Positions 1-13,195 of a stretch of DNA of 64,000 bases are shown here, one piece after another; the stretch's first letter is position 1; the number at the start of each line of letters is the position of its first letter. The translations under genes and the position numbers were made by a program. The stretch lies in assembly GCA_018340805.1 (NCBI GenBank), contig JACMZG010000008.1, positions 18,622,000 to 18,685,999 on the forward strand, in the 5' to 3' direction. The notes under the pieces were generated by a model. It saw nothing but the letters and a program-made list of their open reading frames with translations, ran no database searches and had not been told where the DNA came from. The stretch comes from Microvelia longipes (Eukaryota; Arthropoda; Insecta; Hemiptera; Veliidae).

Positions 1-1835
1 CTTCACTCAACACACTTCTAGGAACTCCCGCATTTCTACAAAAAACAAAAAACAATATCAGCAAATGATAAAACAATAGGAAAATGTCTTCTTAAGCCTT
101 TACTAATTTACAAGACCATAAAACACAGTTCCTTGATGCTATAAAGAAATGGGGTTGAGTCCCCAAGCAGGAGCAGATGAATTATTCTGTGCAAATAGGT
201 AGAAAAGAAAATATTACTGACACATATTTAGCAATTTGGCTTTCTAGGCTGTGCTTCAGCAGTCAAATTGTAGATTACTTGACTCGCCTATGCCTCTGTA
301 GATAATTTCTACATCCTATAGGCTATGGAAGCTAAAGACAAGAGCATAATGTCGCCTTTAGTTTGGGGGCAAAGTAGTATATAATATTCAATTTCCCTGC
401 CTAGAAATCCTATTTTCCTTTGATGCTCGTCTTGAGTTTTTGATTCAGACGTTTGGTGTTTACTTATGTGGTGTTGTAACTATATTACTTATTATTCACT
501 GAGGATGCCAAGCATTGCTTTTGCAAAAGCTCTGAAATGTATTGCTGTATTCATTATATCTTATCCCATTAATATTTTCGAGGGATGCATATTTATTATA
601 AAAAACAAATTTAAATTAGCCCTCTAACATTTCGATGGGTGGCCAGGCACCTACTGTATGCTCGTCTATGTACTTTCATAAATAGCTTTTTTACTTTAGA
701 AGAAGATTCTCTAAAAAATTGTTTCCAATATTTACTTTGATTCTTAAAATAAAATGTTTATTTTGATTTCTTAAATTCAATATGTAAAATAAAATAAGAA
801 AAATATGTTTCCTATAAATATGATAATTAGTTTAGTAGATGTTCTCTAATCTCCACAAACTATTAATTTAAGCAGATTTTATTAAGTGGTAAAATAGTAA
901 GGCCTATTTTAAAAATCTTTCTACTAGATCGCAGCACTTGTTGAAACACTGACACCTCACATTCACCCCACCATTATATCCCAGTTAATATCGTCCGCCA
1001 TTACTGTATTCACAGAGCTAAAAATAAAACTTCACTTCCAACTTCTCTACATTCTTTAAACTCTATATCAAGTATAACAAACATTAAACCTTTTCAATCA
1101 GGTTATTTTACAAATTAGCTTCTTGTTCGAATTAATTAATTTAGTTTAAAATAGTGTAAAGTGTTGATTCTTTAATATTCTATATGTATATTTTGTGCAT
1201 GTCATAGTTCTAGTTAGTAGTCCTTATGTTTTGATGTTGGAAAATTCTATAACTGAGAGGACATCGTTCTGAAAAAATGAGTGCGTTAGCTCGAGTGACG
1301 GTAAATCCTTTTGGTTAATTTTATTGTTGTTAAAAAATGGAGTTATACTCCATTTAAATGGAGCTATACTCCATGTAAACGGATATTCAATCCCTGATAT
1401 TTTAGGTTCAACTCCATGTTCAAATTATGGTTGACTCCTTTCATCGACTTATTGTGCTCTTTACTTTGAATTTTATGAATGATTTAGTACGTTCACACAG
1501 TATTCTAATTCCTGAATCGTATTAAGTACGATATTTAAATATGGTTTCATACTCTGTAAGAACCATGCAGAGGGAATCCAGTCAGATACACCACAGTCTA
1601 TCGTTTAGTTTTAAAATCATGACAGGTCAGTTTAGACACCACTGTTTCTAAAGAAAAAAAAAATCCCTGCAAGAAGGGAGCAGGAAAAAACTATGTTAAC
1701 AAAAAAGGATATTTTCCCAGTACTTTAAAGAAACCACAAAGAAGAACTACAAACAAGTGAACGATTGCCGGAAGAAGGTTTTTTCCCTACAGTGGTTATT
1801 TTTTTTCTCTTTTTAAGTCAGGAAGTTGGCAGTGC
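1..1835. other. AT-rich flank, no gene seen
   Basis: I see no open reading frame, splice-linked exon set or RNA gene in this stretch. It does not appear to be part of the palindrome that starts beyond the gap: I could not match it to the sequence to the right of 26030. The only local structure is a pair of short near-palindromes at 1337-1374, listed separately. Confidence 0.6.
1337..1374. repeat. Tandem pair of short near-palindromes
   Basis: Two copies of a 17-bp near-palindrome (ATGGAGTTATACTCCAT at 1337-1353, ATGGAGCTATACTCCAT at 1358-1374) are separated by TTAA. Each can fold on itself through the ATGGAG/CTCCAT arms and can also pair with its neighbour. A related half-site (aactccat) follows near 1415. 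Function unknown. Confidence 0.7.
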
Positions 1836-2835
1836 NNNNNNNNNNNNNNNNNNNNNNNNNNNNNNNNNNNNNNNNNNNNNNNNNNNNNNNNNNNNNNNNN
1901 NNNNNNNNNNNNNNNNNNNNNNNNNNNNNNNNNNNNNNNNNNNNNNNNNNNNNNNNNNNNNNNNNNNNNNNNNNNNNNNNNNNNNNNNNNNNNNNNNNNN
2001 NNNNNNNNNNNNNNNNNNNNNNNNNNNNNNNNNNNNNNNNNNNNNNNNNNNNNNNNNNNNNNNNNNNNNNNNNNNNNNNNNNNNNNNNNNNNNNNNNNNN
2101 NNNNNNNNNNNNNNNNNNNNNNNNNNNNNNNNNNNNNNNNNNNNNNNNNNNNNNNNNNNNNNNNNNNNNNNNNNNNNNNNNNNNNNNNNNNNNNNNNNNN
2201 NNNNNNNNNNNNNNNNNNNNNNNNNNNNNNNNNNNNNNNNNNNNNNNNNNNNNNNNNNNNNNNNNNNNNNNNNNNNNNNNNNNNNNNNNNNNNNNNNNNN
2301 NNNNNNNNNNNNNNNNNNNNNNNNNNNNNNNNNNNNNNNNNNNNNNNNNNNNNNNNNNNNNNNNNNNNNNNNNNNNNNNNNNNNNNNNNNNNNNNNNNNN
2401 NNNNNNNNNNNNNNNNNNNNNNNNNNNNNNNNNNNNNNNNNNNNNNNNNNNNNNNNNNNNNNNNNNNNNNNNNNNNNNNNNNNNNNNNNNNNNNNNNNNN
2501 NNNNNNNNNNNNNNNNNNNNNNNNNNNNNNNNNNNNNNNNNNNNNNNNNNNNNNNNNNNNNNNNNNNNNNNNNNNNNNNNNNNNNNNNNNNNNNNNNNNN
2601 NNNNNNNNNNNNNNNNNNNNNNNNNNNNNNNNNNNNNNNNNNNNNNNNNNNNNNNNNNNNNNNNNNNNNNNNNNNNNNNNNNNNNNNNNNNNNNNNNNNN
2701 NNNNNNNNNNNNNNNNNNNNNNNNNNNNNNNNNNNNNNNNNNNNNNNNNNNNNNNNNNNNNNNNNNNNNNNNNNNNNNNNNNNNNNNNNNNNNNNNNNNN
2801 NNNNNNNNNNNNNNNNNNNNNNNNNNNNNNNNNNN
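1836..2835. other. Assembly gap (1000 N)
   Basis: Exactly 1000 undetermined bases, which suggests a nominal scaffold gap rather than a measured one. It abuts the outer end of the left palindrome arm, so that arm could continue into the gap. Reading frames spanning it are meaningless. Confidence 0.99.
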
Positions 2836-5800
2836 TTTCCATACCTAAGACTTTGAAACATCTGTATTAAGTCCTTAAAACGGATTAATGTTTTTGGCCC
2901 AGGTCTAAGTCTAAAAATATTTTTTCGGTCACTAGCCTGAATTCAGTTTTGGTATAATTAGGTTTCTTATTGCTTCTATTTCACTTTAACTTTGGGGTTG
3001 CTTTCAAACTGTGGTTCTATTAGTATTTACTAGGACAAGGTGTGACCATTATAGCTAAAATATCAGCTGTATTTGCATATCACTATTGAGCCAGAGATTG
3101 ATTATCTTCAAGTGATGAACATAAAAAATGTCTGGCGAAGCAGCTTGGTGAATCCAACATGATTTTGTATATTTACTTTCTTCACAAAAAAGTAGCTACA
3201 CATGTTACCATTATTTTCTCATACTTGCTTTCATATAGTAATATGTAGCGTTTCCATTTTAATCAGCAGTACAAAATGGAGTATGGCGTATTGCACCATC
3301 TGCAATAGGTAATCTTACATCTAGAAATAATAAGCCAGTAAGAGGACTGTTAGTATAGTAAAATACATACTATTTATTTTTAAATATATTAACACCCTTT
3401 TGTCCGATGAAGAACTATAGAAAGCTTAGTGTTTACAATTGCCTAATCTTTAAAATGGCTAACTGTTGGCTTCGTGTTGGTACATTTAACGCACTATGGC
3501 ATTATCTTTAGAGTAAGTTTGCAAAGAGATAATATTCTAAGTAAAAGTAAAATCCGTTTTACTTCCACTCAGGCTAGTTTAATCTAGCTAACCTAATCTG
3601 AGTTTTATCATATCTTAGTTTAATGGCTGTGTAGGAACACTGCTGCAGAACCTTATGGACTTAAAAATGTATTACAAGATGTTTAAAATTACCTGTCTTA
3701 TGTATATACTCACTCTTCCTTTTAAGTGGGAAGGGTATTTTTCCCATAATGAAAGTACAGTGGTGTAATAATGTTAAAACACACAGTTTGAAATCTCGTC
3801 CCCCATATTAATTTTTATAGAAGTTGATTTTGTTAATAGGTAATAAAGAACGTAAACAACACCATGTTTTTTTTGTGCACAAGCTATCATACTGTATGCT
3901 GATATGAATATGATTACATGCAGGTATAGATTTTTAAAAATATAATTTCAACCTAAAAATATTGAGGATTCTAAAAATTAATGAATCTTTTTTAGAAAAA
4001 GTTAAAAAACTGTGTTGGGCTTTTATTTGGGTTTTTATTTTTTTTTTCGATAAATACTGAAAATAAATTTTCGTACTGATGTAAAAATAAATATTATAAT
4101 TGATTGAATTTCATAATTGTAAAGAAAGGAAACGTTTTAGTAAATTTGTAGCTTGAGCCTTTTGTTGTGTTCTTACCTCAATGAGAGCTAAGTTTATTTT
4201 GTACTATTTTATTTGTTATCTGTTAGAAAAAAATACAATTTGGCAATTATAGGGAAAAATGATTTCAAATGTATTAAATAAATCAAAAAGGTGGTATTAT
4301 GCAGTTATTGGATGATAAATATGAAACTTTTGAACTGTATTCTATGAAAGAAAAGCATTATTTTAGTCATAAGCTGATCATTGATTGTTTTTTCTAAGCT
4401 TCTTGAGCCGATTTTTCTTAAAAAAATTGCAGAATGTATTGCTAAATTGATATGTAACAGTTATTTCTTATTTTGAAATATTTGAAAACACTCTAAAATG
4501 AGGTTTTTATTATTAAATAACTATTTAAGATTGATTTAGGAATATTTTATTTAATATTTATTTCTATGAATCCTTCAACTATATTTATAATTTAAGTAAA
4601 AAGAAAAAAAATTGTAAAAAAAAGAAAAAAAATATTTTAAAGAAAAAAATGTAAATTAAATTATCTAATGAAGTAAGTGTGTTAAAGACAAACATTTCTT
4701 TTATATAACTTTGACCTTTAAATATGTAGTTGTCTGAGTTGTATAAAGAGATTTTTAGTGCCAATGAAACCTTCGAAACGTAAAACAAGTTAATATTATA
4801 AATTTTTCTTGTTGTAGATTTTGTTTTAGTTAGTAATTCTTTATTATTTATAATATTTTCTTTTTTTTGTTTTCTTAACTATAATTTTTAGATGAGTGTT
4901 CACTGTACGTTTTTATTTGTTACATGTTGTGTTTAAATTGTTTACTCTAATATGGTTTGAAAACTGAGTGTATTTTAGTTTTAAGGCGTAGTTTGAGTTT
5001 ACAGAGAACTTCTTGAAGCATATTTATTTATCTTCACTTGAGTTTATGTAGAGGGGTTAGAGAGTGAATAAATTACTATATTAATTACATGCCTTAAAAA
5101 TTAAAAATATTATGAAAACAGTGGATTAGTTACTAGGCTGCAAAATGAAATTTTTAATGAACAACGAAGATTCAATACTTACAGCCGTTCAGACCTAGAG
5201 TTAATGTATTGCCTAGCAATAAAATCATTCTTTACTGGAAATTTTGAGGCTGTAAAGTTACACCCTAACAGGCCCCCACAAAATATGTATTACAGTACAG
5301 GTGTGCCCGTGTTTGGAATTTCAGCGCACATCTGCTTTTAAATTTTTAGCATATTAAAAAAATTGGGTTTTATTAGGACACCAAGATACTTGATATTACT
5401 TTGTTCATATATGCGGGTTAAACCCCTAGGCAATTGTTTGTGAATGGATTTACCCTGAAACTCTATTTATTAACTTTTACTTGCTCTTCGCCCAGTAGAA
5501 AAATTATAGGATTGAATCTAATGTAAGAAATCAACCTAAAAAGGTATAAACAAATAATATAAAGCAAATGATGTTATGAATTGCTTAAAATTAATTTTCG
5601 AGGTAATTTATATGTTGTAAATATCTTCCAGAAAAACCCCCATTTAAGAAATAAAATTTGTTGAAATATTAAAATGCTGAAAGTTGAATGGCTGATGTTG
5701 TAGAACATTAAAATATACTCTATATTATCTTAATGATTTTATGATCTTTTAATTTCTTGTCTTTGAGTATTGTTTTATTTTGCTTAGTTCTGTTTTATTA

Positions 5801-7806
5801 AGTTACTTAGAGATAAAATGTGTCAGTGAAATCGCATGTATCTATAGTAATTATATTTATTTTTCTTTTAAATTAAAAAGAATTAATTAATTTCTTCTTT
5901 TGTCTTATTATTAAGAGGAAGTGCTGTTTTGTCGAAATAAACTAAAATAAAATAACGTTACTTCTCTGGCTATATTTATATTAATTAAGATTCCTTTAGA
6001 ATTAGTTCCTTAGGTCAAAAATGTTATATGTTTTGATCTAAAATTGCGTCAGAAGTAAAAGAGAAATAAAATGGACCAAGAAAACAATGAGATGGATAGT
6101 ATGGCTTGAAACTAGTCCCTGCTAGAAGTTAATCAAGGATTCTTGATCTTGGTCTTCTTAAGTCTGGTTTTAATTAATTAATGTGACAAGAGGGTTTTAA
6201 TCAACAGAGTTTAAAAGAGGGTTCCAAAGGGCTTTTAGACAATTTAAAGTTCAATTTTTATTATCAATATGCGTTGACGCATGGTTGCCTTAAAATCAAG
6301 AAGAATGCGAGTCAGTCCGGTGGTCAAAAACGGGCGAATTTCCTTTAAAACAGTAACACTTCTTTCTTGTCTATTAATTTGAAGGATATTTTCAAAGAAA
6401 AAATTCACATTTGTTACCATTGGTTGGTTTAAAAAACAATGCTTGCCCTGTTTATTTCAAATTACACAACAGTTACATAACTGGTTCAGACGGTCATACA
6501 AAGCCAGTTCATTCTAATCTTTAATCGATTAGTGCATTTCTTTGAAAAAATCATTTAAATTGATAAAAAATATAGTGCTTCTGGTTTTTTTTAAATTCCA
6601 GCGCCCCAATACAGACTTTTATGTCAAAAAAATCGTTACCGTTTTAAATTTAGCTGACTCAGCAAACAAGATAATGACATCACAACCACCTCGTTTTCAA
6701 TAGGGTCCATGTCCTTCCCCAATGTCAAAGTTTATACCGAAGTGGAATAATTGAAACTCTTTTCCAGTCATAATGCAATACTTTCTGTATATACGGCAGT
6801 ATAAATAAGCAAATTTAAAATATATAATAACATTTTAAGAAAATTATACTGAGAAGTAGTATCAAAAGAGGTATGTGATTCAAAAATTTTAGACAATTAG
6901 AAGAAGTACTTTTATATACTTACGGCTTGCAATATTGGTTAATAAATGCTCATTACCGAACTGTTTTTTAAGCTGCAAAATGTCATTTTTGCCTACACTG
7001 TCAACCAAAATATTTAAAAACAGTACGGGAAAATGGCTTGGCATACAAAACCTCTAGGAGTTATGGTGACATTTAAAATTAATGGTAAAAAGTCATAAAG
7101 TCCCTAGGAGGAGAAATTAAACTATTTGAGGTATTAATTAAATTTTTAGTGTGTTTCACTTTGTCAGCAATGGTTATTTTTAAGCTGGTTTTATTATTTT
7201 TTTAATAATATCAAAATATAAGTTACGGTATAATAATTATTATTAATACAAGTATTAAATTTGTTTACATAAAACATTATATATAATTAAAAAAAATAAA
7301 GTTGGCAACCCGATATCTAACTGGCTTGTTTAATTTTTTACCATGAGTTGTCAAATTTTGTCATGGTTTTTTTTATTTTTTTATCATTTACTTTGTTTAA
7401 ATATAGTAGAATAGGATAACAATATCTCACTCACGTATTTCGGGGCTTGCGATATATCGGAAAAATGTCAAACGAAGAAAAGTTTGACCGCTAGGGCTAC
7501 TTTTAGCGACACTCGTAATGGGTGAGGTTATGAAGATGTCTTGTTGCCTGTATGATGAAGGTTATGTTGTTTTTTATTCCTTGTTTACCTGTGTTATATA
7601 ATTATCGCGTGTTAAGAATCCAAAAAAGTGTGAAACGTTTGTCTTATTTTACTTTTAATTCTAAAATTGACTTTATCTGTTGTTTTCAACAATTTTCACA
7701 ATCAAACATGTGAATTATTTCTCTTTTTGACTCTATTTATTATCTTTCTTTACGGTGTACCAATTCTAAAAAACGTTTACCTAATTTTGGTAACCTATAG
7801 TTAAAT

Positions 7807-7906
7807 ATGGTGATCAAGGGCGGAGGTGCTGTGTTCAGTTTTGCAATGAAATACGTAAAAACTCTAAGGTTTAAAAGGCCGGTTTTTATTTATAGTCTCA
7901 GCAAAG
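7807..7906 (+). pseudogene. THAP-like zinc finger, exon 1 (left arm)
   Basis: Mirror of the exon at 20987-21085 but 100 nt long instead of 99, with indels near the start and in a homopolymer run. The frame therefore reads MVIKGGGAVFSF and the zinc ligands are lost. The donor GTAAGT is kept. The difference between mirror copies looks like sequencing error rather than divergence. Confidence 0.4.
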
Positions 7907-8069
7907 GTAAGTGGCTTATAATTAATTACTTTGTAATGATATAGTCAGTGTTCAGGTTAATGCAAAGCAGTTCAATCGGTTTTTCATTGAAATGTTGAGA
8001 AATTCATACAGAACTAGAGGAATATACCTTTGTTGAGGTTATTTTCATATGGCATCTAAAAACATAGTA

Positions 8070-8220
8070 CACAGTTAAAAAACAGTTGACAGTGTAGGAA
8101 ATAGTTTTAAGGAACCAATAAGGTTAGCGTGAAATTTTGGGTGTAATTTAACATTCTGGTAGTAATCTCATTGGCTCCCTCCATTATTTTCCCATGCTGT
8201 CAACTGATTTTAACCGTGTG
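8070..8220. mobile_element. Foldback MITE-like element (left arm)
   Basis: About 151 bp whose two ends are imperfect inverted repeats of about 55 bp: CACAGTTAAAAAACAGTTGA on the left pairs with the end at 8159-8220, which reads CACACGGTTAAAATCAGTTG on the minus strand. Both then run through GACAG, GGAAA, and a GGAACCAATAAGG/GGAGCCAATGAGA block. It lies in the intron between the two THAP exons. A third related terminus is at 11303-11371. Confidence 0.65.
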
Positions 8221-8490
8221 TTATTACTATAAACATTATACAATGTGAAGTAAACTTATATGACACTTCATGTTACCTTGTTGTTGGAATAGAATAGTAT
8301 TCATAATAATATCATTACAGTTAGAGTCAAATACAAGTAATATACTTATAAAGAGTCAGACTCTGCCACTGAGAATGAGCTGAATCCATTGGGTTAACAA
8401 TTTTACTCTTTCTTAATCTGTTTCAATGCTACATCAACGTATGCATATTTCAGAGTATTGCCTTTAAATAATCAAAATTATCCAAAGCAA

Positions 8491-8567
<77 letters not shown>

Positions 8568-8578
8568 GTATATATATA
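8491..8578. repeat. (TA)n microsatellite
   Basis: Nearly uninterrupted TA dinucleotides. The mirror tract in the right arm is at 20312-20401. Confidence 0.95.
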
Positions 8579-8656
8579 TTCCTACGATCGGCTATGCAAA
8601 TATATTACTAGAAATGTCACATATAATTTGTTTGTAACTCGATAATTTTTTTTTAG

Positions 8657-8848
8657 AATGTGTGGCAAAATGTACATTGAGTGAGAACTATTAAGACTAG
8701 AGTGGTTTGCGCCTTCCACTTCAAGGAAGAAAACAATATTTGATCCCACAAGGTTGCTACCGCCTCTGGTAATGTATATGAATACTATTACAAAAAGCTA
8801 TGGCTAAGGATAGGAGCAGTTCTCTCCATGTTCCAATAAATGTCAGAG
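8657..8848 (+). pseudogene. THAP-like zinc finger, exon 2 (left arm)
   Basis: Mirror of 20044-20235, flanked by the same acceptor and donor. Compensating 1-base indels leave the length at 192 nt but scramble the middle of the frame. Confidence 0.4.
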
Positions 8849-9696
8849 GTAAGTATATTGCAGTAGTATATTTATGAGGCCAAAATGTTTGATTTCATGG
8901 CTGGATATGTGTGCAAAAAAATGTGGTCAAGAGTCCCATGCTGCATTCAAGAGCGATAAACCGGATGAAGGCGTACTTATTGGGGATTTCTATTGAACTC
9001 TATACATGCCACCAGGTGATTTAAGATTCCAGTCACCATCATAGGAGCAACCATTAGACATGTTGTCACCAATGACAAAATAATAGAGGCAGAAACTTTT
9101 TTTGTATTGCTTGAGCTCGTGGAGAGAAGGAACTTCCCTCTCTAGGATGCTCTGTTCATGAAGAGAAGTTGTCTTCATACATCATTGCATTTTATCTTAT
9201 CAAATACAAGGATGTATCTGATAAGGTTAAGATAGACTCTTAGAACAAAGCATGTTAGGAAGGCAAGTAAAAACTCTCTCAACGGTGTAAGCAAAACAAT
9301 TAAAAGTTTTTTAGGGAATATTATATATTTAGGTTGCCCCACATGAAACCAACTATATTTGGATCATAATCGTGGAAAATAATATTGTGATGCATAATGA
9401 CAATAATAATATGTAGGCATAATGAACTTATACAATGAAACCACCATATGATGAATAGCACTCAAGTAAAAATGCATTTAATTATGTAGTTTACGATTTT
9501 AATATGGAGTCAATTTTAAACACTAATCTATGGTTTCTTTTAACTAATAACGGCAATGAAGAATTCCTCTCTCAATTTTTCAATAATATAGTTTTACAGA
9601 TGTCTTAAAAGGTGTTCAATACATCAGATTCCCTGTCTTTGAAGTAATATGTATGGTGAATAAAAAGAAGTTATATTTACTGCAAGTTGAAGAGGC

Positions 9697-9759
9697 AATG
9701 AAAGAATCAGGTACCGCGATACTTGCAACGCAAGTATCGACAGTACCTGATTCTTCATT
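9697..9759. repeat. Strong hairpin, left arm
   Basis: Inverted repeat with arms of about 30 nt: AATGAAAGAATCAGGTACC pairs with GGTACCTGATTCTTTCATT-type sequence, with GATACTTGC/GCAAGTATC at the tip and a loop of about 3-4 nt. Mirrored at 19127-19192. Likely a mobile-element foldback; a small-RNA precursor is possible. Confidence 0.75.
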
Positions 9760-11302
9760 AATACGTATAGATCAAGGGAACGTCCTAAAGAAGTATAGAA
9801 TAAGTTATTATTATTAAGTAGAATATACTATACTATACTCTAAAATATTATTCCATATAGATACTCTTTTGTTCTATAATATAACTTACTTACTTTAATT
9901 ACATTACAAATTATTACAGGAAATGTATTACTATCAATAATGAATTTAAATCCTACTCAGCAAATAGTTGCAATACTCATATGTTAGGAATCTCATAAAT
10001 GGGCATTTACTCCAAATCTCTTTGCAAATTACTGAGTGCTATTTTGTGTAATGAGACATGTATCATCTTTGAAGAAGCACACATAAAAAGGATAAGCGAG
10101 ACTTGTACAGATATTTTTGTGCCTCTATCACTGAAGCTGATAGAGCCAACATATCATCCTGTATTTTTTGCAGGATTATATTATAGTGTGTATCTTGTAC
10201 AGGAAGATATTGTTAATTCTCTGAAGTTTTCTTTCTTATCACATAATTCCTACATCCTACATAGTACTACTCCACCTCAATCAAGGCTTTTGAGGTGGAA
10301 AAGGGTGTCCTCATCATGCATGTATGATGTACACCAGATACAATATTCAATAATGAGTATTAACTTGGCCATAATATGTGGTTGTAAAATATTAAAATAT
10401 TCTGCTCCTATTCTCTACTTATGATTTTCTTTTTCAGTTATCTGGCCCTAAATTTATGAAACAATGCAGGCAATAAGGTTCTTGTCTCTCTAACATTCAG
10501 TTTGAGATTGTACTGAAACCTACTTCCTTTCACATTTCCTCAAGATGAAATGATAAATCTTTTCCTCAAGAACTTATTCTTTTGACTTTAGCTTCATGCA
10601 TCACACATTCAGCCTATGTATATATACTGGGTTTAATTATTAGTATATAATTAAATTATGGAAGCTCATTTAATGTATGCTTTCAAATGATACCACCTTG
10701 AAGAGGAAATTAAAGCAAAGTGTTTCCTAATATGGATTTGACATACCCACTTATCCCTGTTTCACAGAGTGGAAAAACATCATGGATTTACAAGTTGGAA
10801 TAAATTTTATGATTTTGTACTTAAAGTGCAAAATAGTTGTTAATTTATTACAACATTACATTGTTTGAATAAATATATTTCACATTTTACTATGATATCT
10901 GTGTTCCTTACTTCTTTATCACCTTCCAATACCATTAAAATATACATGCTGTTTTCTTATGTACTGTTGTTAATAAAATTAAAAGCTGACCCTGAAAATT
11001 GTCGTACACATAAATAATATGTATATTTAACATATTTAATATGTATATTAATTGTTTGATAGGGCATGTGACTGGCCAATGAAGATATTTATGAGATTCT
11101 TATAAATGTTTAATAAGGCCTTACACCAATAAGAATATTTAGTAGTTAATATTAAAAGGCAATGCAAGAACCAATCTACATGGAAACCAGATAATGGGAA
11201 AAATCGGACGAGCTAATTATTTTTTTTCTCAAACAAGTAAAATAATTAAGAGCAACTTATGGCTGTAAATTCCAACAGCTAGTACTGGTATATTAAACCA
11301 TG

Positions 11303-11371
11303 CCCAGATTTCATATTAGGCCAACCTCATTGGTTCCTCAACTATATTTCCCACGCTGGCAGCTGATGTAA
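11303..11371 (-). repeat. Terminus related to the 8070-8220 foldback (left arm)
   Basis: Read on the minus strand this carries CAGCTGCCAGCGTGGGAAAT followed by GAGGAACCAATGAGGTTGGC, closely matching the outer end of the foldback at 8070. It could be the far end of a ~3.3 kb element (8070-11366) or a solo fragment. I found no convincing target duplication. The mirror copy is at 17513-17580. Confidence 0.5.
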
Positions 11372-11519
11372 TACTATAATAGATTTTAATGAAGAGGATT
11401 AATGGATTGTCGGAAAATTATACACAATGTATTGAAGACTGCAGTCCTGAAAAAGCTTTATATAAAACATTTACAACTATAGTCGTATAAATAATAGATT
11501 TCAGATACATACTACATAT

Positions 11520-11532
11520 ACACACAAATATA

Positions 11533-11603
<71 letters not shown>

Positions 11604-11612
11604 ATATATAAT
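11520..11612. repeat. (TA)n microsatellite
   Basis: TA tract forming one side of a pair that encloses the hammerhead-like motif at 11663-11695. Mirror tract at about 17260-17352. Confidence 0.95.
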
Positions 11613-11662
11613 TAACGATAAAAACAGATGGATAAAGAATGACAGTAAAAACTTCGGTATAT

Positions 11663-11695
11663 TGCAACGTTTCGTTGTATAACAACTTCGTCAGG
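11663..11695 (-). other. Hammerhead-like hairpin motif (left arm)
   Basis: Minus strand reads CTGACGA, then a GTTGT/ACAAC stem with a short loop, then GAAAC. This is the order CUGANGA - stem II - GAAA of the hammerhead ribozyme core. Stems I and III are not convincingly closed, so catalysis is not claimed. The motif lies between two (TA)n tracts. Confidence 0.3.
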
Positions 11696-11726
11696 CAAGA
11701 GAGAAAGAAGACCCTATATAAAAGAA

Positions 11727-11729
11727 GAG

Positions 11730-11795
<66 letters not shown>

Positions 11796-11797
11796 GT
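11727..11797. repeat. (TA)n microsatellite
   Basis: Second TA tract flanking the hammerhead-like motif. Mirror tract at 17079-17144. Confidence 0.95.
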
Positions 11798-13122
11798 GTT
11801 TGTAATAGTCAATGTATCATAAATGTACAGTCAAGATTCTTTTTAAAACATTTAAAACTATATTATAAATGATGTACCAAATGAAAATACACTAATCATA
11901 ATTTGAAATTATTATCCAAATAGTCAAGCCATGTACAGAAGACAAAATTTACCCCTGAGGTTTAAAGTAACTATTGAAGGCAACTGGTAATAAGAAATTA
12001 ATCATTTATGAAGTATGTTTACAGTTGCCGGAATTCCTCATATACAATCATATTGTAATTGAATCAATAAATTATGTTCCCCACCATAGTGTATATTGAC
12101 ATTTATATAGACAGACCAATGTGTCTGCACAACTTGTTTGTCATTTCTATCAACAAATATCCAGAATATGTTTCCCCTTTCTATCAAAAATTATCTGTTG
12201 TATAATTTCCACGTGTAAGTGCTTGCACTGATCTTGCCACTGAATGCCCACTTTTTAATGATGCAGAAAAATTAATTAATGCTATGAGGCAATTATTACT
12301 TCACCATGATTTATACCTCTAAAAATATCAAGAGATCCTTGAGCAAGAACAATTCATATAATGATCAAGTCCTTGTAACGTGACTTTACTCAAGAACACG
12401 ATAGGCTCCTTAAGTCCTACATCTACTATAGTCTAAGAAAATCTTATACATCATAGATTTTATTCAAAATTCTCAAAATATACCTATGGTTCCACAAGTT
12501 AAATCACAATTGTATAGTGTTTTTAAATCATTCTCTTAAAATCAAGGCTTGAAAAAATGTTAAAAATTAAAAAGAAATTGAAATGAGGACATGATGATAA
12601 TGCTCTTAGAACGAGTAAAACATAATATGTATTTACTTTTAATGTGAACATAAATTGACTTCATTATTTGACCAATATTACTTGGTGTCAAGTTTCAATA
12701 CACAGAGTTAAAGTGATGATAAACTTTCACCCTTTTCCCCATGGGTGCGATGGACCGCTTTTAGTCAAGTTCAACAACTACGCCGTAGGTCAGGGCCACA
12801 AGTACTTTACAAACCGCTTTGTCATTAACGCTCAGCAATGGCCAACTGGCTCACCTATAGATACAAGTGACGCAGCTTGCCAGTGTAAATTAATTAGTCC
12901 ATTTATGCTTTTCACATTTCTTTCTTTAAAATATATGAAAACCAAAAATGATGTAAGTCACGATGAAAGTACTATATATTCCTCTATGATGTAAATTTTC
13001 AAAAAACTTATAAAAATTAAACTTTTATCCTAAGTTCTAATTAAAAATAAGGGAAAGATGCTTCGACCAAAGCGGGACTTGTGGTGCTGCAATGCAGATA
13101 TTCGGAGGAACTAAAATTCAAG

Positions 13123-13195
13123 GGTAGAGACAGTGTTCTCACTCCCACCCTCTCATAGTCCTGTCAAGGGTGGGAGTCAGAACACTGTCTCTACC
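13123..13195. repeat. 29-bp-stem hairpin, left arm
   Basis: GGTAGAGACAGTGTTCTCAC ... pairs with ... GTCAGAACACTGTCTCTACC: 29-nt arms with about one mismatch and a 15-nt loop. More GC-rich than its surroundings. Mirrored at 15672-15746. Long reading frames crossing it on both strands are a consequence of the symmetry. Confidence 0.8.

Noticed and set aside
1765..2861. Four overlapping reading frames of 340-363 codons on both strands
   Set aside because: They consist almost entirely of the 1000 undetermined bases; no real coding sequence.
8990..9178. 62-codon minus-strand frame, mirrored at 19678-19899
   Set aside because: Opposite in strand to the THAP exons and unlike any family I know; likely a shadow of decayed transposon sequence.
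9999..10424. 141-codon open frame in the left arm
   Set aside because: No recognisable family, no splice support, and its mirror copy in the right arm is broken by indels. Probably chance in AT-rich transposon DNA.
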